A DNA stretch of 22,598 bases, from the IMG/VR virus record IMGVR_UViG_3300035698_007082, positions 1-22,598 of that record; one strand, given 5' to 3'. The stretch comes from a virus. The position numbers and the translations under genes were made by a program. Shown piece after piece: positions 19,932 through 22,598 of the stretch (its first letter is position 1; each line of letters begins with the position of its first letter). Under the pieces are notes generated by a model that saw only the letters and a program-made list of their open reading frames with translations, was not told the DNA's origin and searched no databases.

Positions 19932-22229
19932 ATGGAAAAGGCAAAGAAAACTGATAGAAAGATTAAGCTGCTCTGGTGTTCAGATTCACCGACAGTCTCT
20001 ACTGGTTTTGGTAGGGTCGGCAAAGAAATAATTACACGACTTCTAGAAACTGGCAGATACGAAGTTATTGTACTTGGAACCAACGATAGGGGAGACCATC
20101 ACCCCATGCGCGCAATGAAAGACCTAGTAATCGAGCCATTACCGTATATTACCGAAGACCCATATGGTCAACGAAAGCTTCCTGAGATACTTAAGAAATA
20201 TAATCCAGACATTGTGTTTAGCCTAAATGATATTTGGGTATGGACAGCAGATGAACGTCATCGTGAACAGCTGCATTGGTTTCTCAAGCATCTTAGGGCA
20301 CACAAACCTTATATTCCATGGGTTGGATATTATTGCGTAGATGGCAGACCCTGGGCTCCATTGTGGACAGACATTGTAAACAACATGACATTTGGCGTGG
20401 TATATTCAGATTACGGTTATAATGTAATGAAAGAAACGCTAAATATGGACATGAATAAAATTCGTAAAATTTATCACGGATCTAGTTGCGATAAGTTTTT
20501 CCCTCTTCCAAAAGAAAAGACATTAGCTAAAAAAAAGGAAATGGGAATAGCAGAAGATACATTCCTAATGGGAATTGTAGCTCGGAACCAACCACGTAAG
20601 GGGCTCCCTCGTCTTATACAGGCATTCAAAATGTTCAAAGATGGTTATGTTGTTTGTAGGACATGTGGATATCCTCGTAGTCCTGAATTAGCAACTAATT
20701 GTGAAAACTGTGGAGACAAAGCAATTAGTGAGGCAATTTCTGGACATAAAGATTCAGCGCTATACTTACATATGAATGTTTTGGATATGCGCGGTTTTAA
20801 ATTGCCAAAAATTATTAATGATAATAAAGCAACAGGAATTGTTACTAGACCAGGACATAACGTAGGTTCCGGTGTTCCGATTGAAGAACTTAATGAAATT
20901 TACAATGCTATGGATACTTTTGTGTTACCGACACTGGCTGGGGCGTTTGAATTGCCCTGCATTGAAGCTCAAGCTGCTGGAACTCCTGTAATCGCTACTA
21001 GAACTACGGCAGTTACAGAATTATTGGAAAACGGCAAAGGCTATATGGTCACTCCTGAATCTCCCATTATTCTAGAAGACGCTAATCATTGTCACAAGCA
21101 TTTAATTGATACGCGAGGACTTATTGATGCAATGACAATGGCCTATCATGATTGGAAAGACAACACAGATAGACGTAAGAAAATTATTGAAAAGGGCATT
21201 GAGGCTGCGAACACCAAAAACTGGGATGAACCAGCACGTCAATTTGATGAGCTGTTTCAAGAAGCACTGAAAACACGTCAACCATTAGACGAACTATTAA
21301 TTAACACTGAAAATGCTAATGATTTATCAACTGGTCACAACATTATATTCACCATTGAAGACGATAGCCTATCAAAATGCCTTACAATAATGCCATCAAT
21401 TGTAGAATACAAAAAACATAATCCTAAAATAAACGTTATTATTGCAGCTAAGAATAGTCTATTGCCTGTACTAAGTGAAATTAAAGATATATCCACAATT
21501 GATATATCTAGATTATGGATAGATGATGCAAAGTTGGCTGGCAAACGATTTTCAATGAATTCTATAGATGGTATTCCCAACAGATATGAGAATGGTACAA
21601 TTCCTTATCCAGAAAAGTCATGGACAAGACTGTATTGCGAAGCATTAAGTACGCCAATAAACGAGATTATTGATTATACCATAACAGAAGATGAGAATAA
21701 AACAGCTATTGGTTTATATGAAAAAGATAAATACAAGGTCTTAATTATGCTTGGCGATAATAATGCAAATACTACGCTAAGACCAGACGTATGGAATAAA
21801 ACGTATAATTTCTTAGGTAATTACAAAGATATTTCATGCAAAATAACTGGACCAAATAGCGTGTTACAAAATATTGATTGTGACGGAAAAATACACGATG
21901 TAAATCATAGACAGCTTATCGCTTTGGCAAAAAATGCAGATTGTGTAATGGTTACAGATGATAAACTATTATTGATTGCTAATATATTGCCAGATACTAT
22001 GTTTGTGTCTATAGATTCTGTAAGAAACAATAAGCACAACATCTTGCATGACAACGTTCAATATGTAAATACTTCAGCTAGATTTGCGTGTTCGCCATGC
22101 TGGAAAAAACTTGAAGATTCTTGTAAAATGAGTAAAAATATTAGGGCGGCCTGCACAGAAGCAACTAGTCCTGCAGAAATATTCTCAAAGATTTTACGTA
22201 TTAAAAAAAATCAACAGAAAAAAACATAA
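19932..22229 (+). CDS. Two-domain glycosyltransferase (GT4-like fused to GT9-like)
   Basis: A 765-residue protein. The first 460 residues form a GT-B fold glycosyltransferase of GT4 type: WCSDSPTVSTGFGRVG (15-30), ARNQPRKGLPRLIQAF (217-232) and FELPCIEAQAAGTPVIA (339-355), which binds nucleotide sugar. A zinc-ribbon insertion with C242, C245, C257 and C260 follows the ARNQPRKG strand. From about 465 a second domain resembles GT9 (heptosyltransferase type): IIFTIEDDSLSKCL-like start, KVLIMLGDNNANTTLRPDVW (about 610-630) and a final CSPCWKKLEDSCKM...C stretch. AAAGGAG precedes ATG 19932. Being next to the capsid gene, it may decorate virion proteins, DNA or host surface. No metal DxD or acceptor can be read with confidence. 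Confidence 0.8.
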   Translation: MEKAKKTDRKIKLLWCSDSPTVSTGFGRVGKEIITRLLETGRYEVIVLGTNDRGDHHPMRAMKDLVIEPLPYITEDPYGQRKLPEILKKYNPDIVFSLNDIWVWTADERHREQLHWFLKHLRAHKPYIPWVGYYCVDGRPWAPLWTDIVNNMTFGVVYSDYGYNVMKETLNMDMNKIRKIYHGSSCDKFFPLPKEKTLAKKKEMGIAEDTFLMGIVARNQPRKGLPRLIQAFKMFKDGYVVCRTCGYPRSPELATNCENCGDKAISEAISGHKDSALYLHMNVLDMRGFKLPKIINDNKATGIVTRPGHNVGSGVPIEELNEIYNAMDTFVLPTLAGAFELPCIEAQAAGTPVIATRTTAVTELLENGKGYMVTPESPIILEDANHCHKHLIDTRGLIDAMTMAYHDWKDNTDRRKKIIEKGIEAANTKNWDEPARQFDELFQEALKTRQPLDELLINTENANDLSTGHNIIFTIEDDSLSKCLTIMPSIVEYKKHNPKINVIIAAKNSLLPVLSEIKDISTIDISRLWIDDAKLAGKRFSMNSIDGIPNRYENGTIPYPEKSWTRLYCEALSTPINEIIDYTITEDENKTAIGLYEKDKYKVLIMLGDNNANTTLRPDVWNKTYNFLGNYKDISCKITGPNSVLQNIDCDGKIHDVNHRQLIALAKNADCVMVTDDKLLLIANILPDTMFVSIDSVRNNKHNILHDNVQYVNTSARFACSPCWKKLEDSCKMSKNIRAACTEATSPAEIFSKILRIKKNQQKKT

Positions 22230-22327
22230 CTAATTTTGGTGAATGTCCTAGTGACAAAGGGATTATTGTAAGAGGTGGGGCTTGCGATTAAGATAGATAT
22301 GTATGAAAAATTAATTGTGGAAGGATT

Positions 22328-22598
22328 ATGATAATAATGCAAAAATACATGTTGATTTTATGCATCATGTTATTAGCATTAGCGTGTTCAGTAACTGCAT
22401 CTATGGTTCATGTGTATGATCCTGTTGGAACTCCTACTGATTTATCTACTTTAACTGATGTCACTTTATCAGCAATTGCTAATGGTGATATTTTATATTA
22501 TAATAATAGCGTGTGGAATAATCTGCCCAAAGGAGATAATGGGAAAATATTAAAAATGGTTGGCGGATTAGCAGCATGGGGTACTGATGATACCGGAA
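22328..22598 (+). CDS. Exported fibre-like protein (partial, runs off the window)
   Basis: The frame is open from ATG 22328 to the window end, at least 90 residues. It begins with a signal peptide (QKYMLILCIMLLALACSVTA, cut probably after the alanine before SMVH). The mature part reads DLSTLTDVTLSAIANGDILYYNNS and WNNLPKGDNGKILKMVGGLAAWG in two adjoining pieces, a pattern I associate with phage tail-fibre and virion proteins (xLxDVTLxxxxNGDILxYN-type repeats). A signal peptide on such a protein is odd. GGAAGGA (22319-22325) is close to ATG 22328 and 11 nt before ATG 22337, so either may be the start. The 98 bases before it hold nothing else I recognise. Confidence 0.7.
   Translation, partial: MIIMQKYMLILCIMLLALACSVTASMVHVYDPVGTPTDLSTLTDVTLSAIANGDILYYNNSVWNNLPKGDNGKILKMVGGLAAWGTDDTG

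Noticed and set aside
1-22598. CRISPR array, insertion sequence, integrase or attachment site
   Set aside because: No spaced direct repeats, transposase, recombinase or tRNA-adjacent repeat was seen.

Overview
The window reads as part of a large, AT-rich tailed double-stranded DNA bacteriophage genome. Every convincing gene is on the + strand. Genes are tightly packed, often overlapping, and nearly all have strong Shine-Dalgarno (SD) sequences. Terminase, portal, a protease/scaffold gene and major capsid protein lie in canonical order. No integrase, transposon, CRISPR array, rRNA or tRNA was seen. A GT9/heptosyltransferase-like domain and cleavable signal peptides hint at a bacterial host with a periplasm, but the host cannot be named from this sequence.

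Layout. (1) 1-3481: an accessory enzyme block with a sugar-nucleotide epimerase-like SDR, a radical SAM/SPASM enzyme, two small unknown genes (the first apparently interrupted by an in-frame stop) and an orphan beta-class DNA methyltransferase. (2) 3482-3884: about 400 bases without a large gene but rich in RNA structure. A perfect 11-bp long-range helix encloses about 200 nt, a GC-rich hairpin touches the SD of a possible 28-residue hydrophobic peptide, and a sigma70-like promoter and several leader hairpins follow. (3) 3885-10751: an operon-like run encoding a stand-alone class II aminoacyl-tRNA-synthetase-like core, a SAM methyltransferase, peptide deformylase, an Nmad1/DUF1599-like protein, a deoxynucleotidase-like HAD phosphatase, a zinc-ribbon protein, a DnaQ-like exonuclease, a PD-(D/E)xK-like nuclease and a divergent sigma-factor-like protein, with several unknown genes between. 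(4) 10885-19857: the head module (probable small terminase, large terminase, portal, protease with nested scaffold, probable decoration protein, major capsid). It is interrupted after the portal by three unexpected genes: a stand-alone PAS-domain protein, a one-TM protein and an exported cysteine-containing protein. (5) 19932-22598: a long two-domain glycosyltransferase directly after the capsid gene, then the start of an exported fibre-like protein cut by the window edge.

How it may fit together (inference): the sigma-like gene sits immediately before the head genes, and an 8-base motif TTTTATAC recurs in three gene-start gaps (3751, 10806, 16601). This suggests phage-controlled late transcription. 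Nucleotide-handling and methyl-transfer genes point to nucleotide-pool or DNA modification. The protease gene carries its own scaffold from an internal start, as in lambda C/Nu3. The glycosyltransferase next to the capsid gene may act on virions, DNA or host envelope. The best candidates for undescribed biology are the PAS/TM/exported cassette inside the head operon, the aaRS-like enzyme with its structured upstream region, and the GT4-GT9 fusion.
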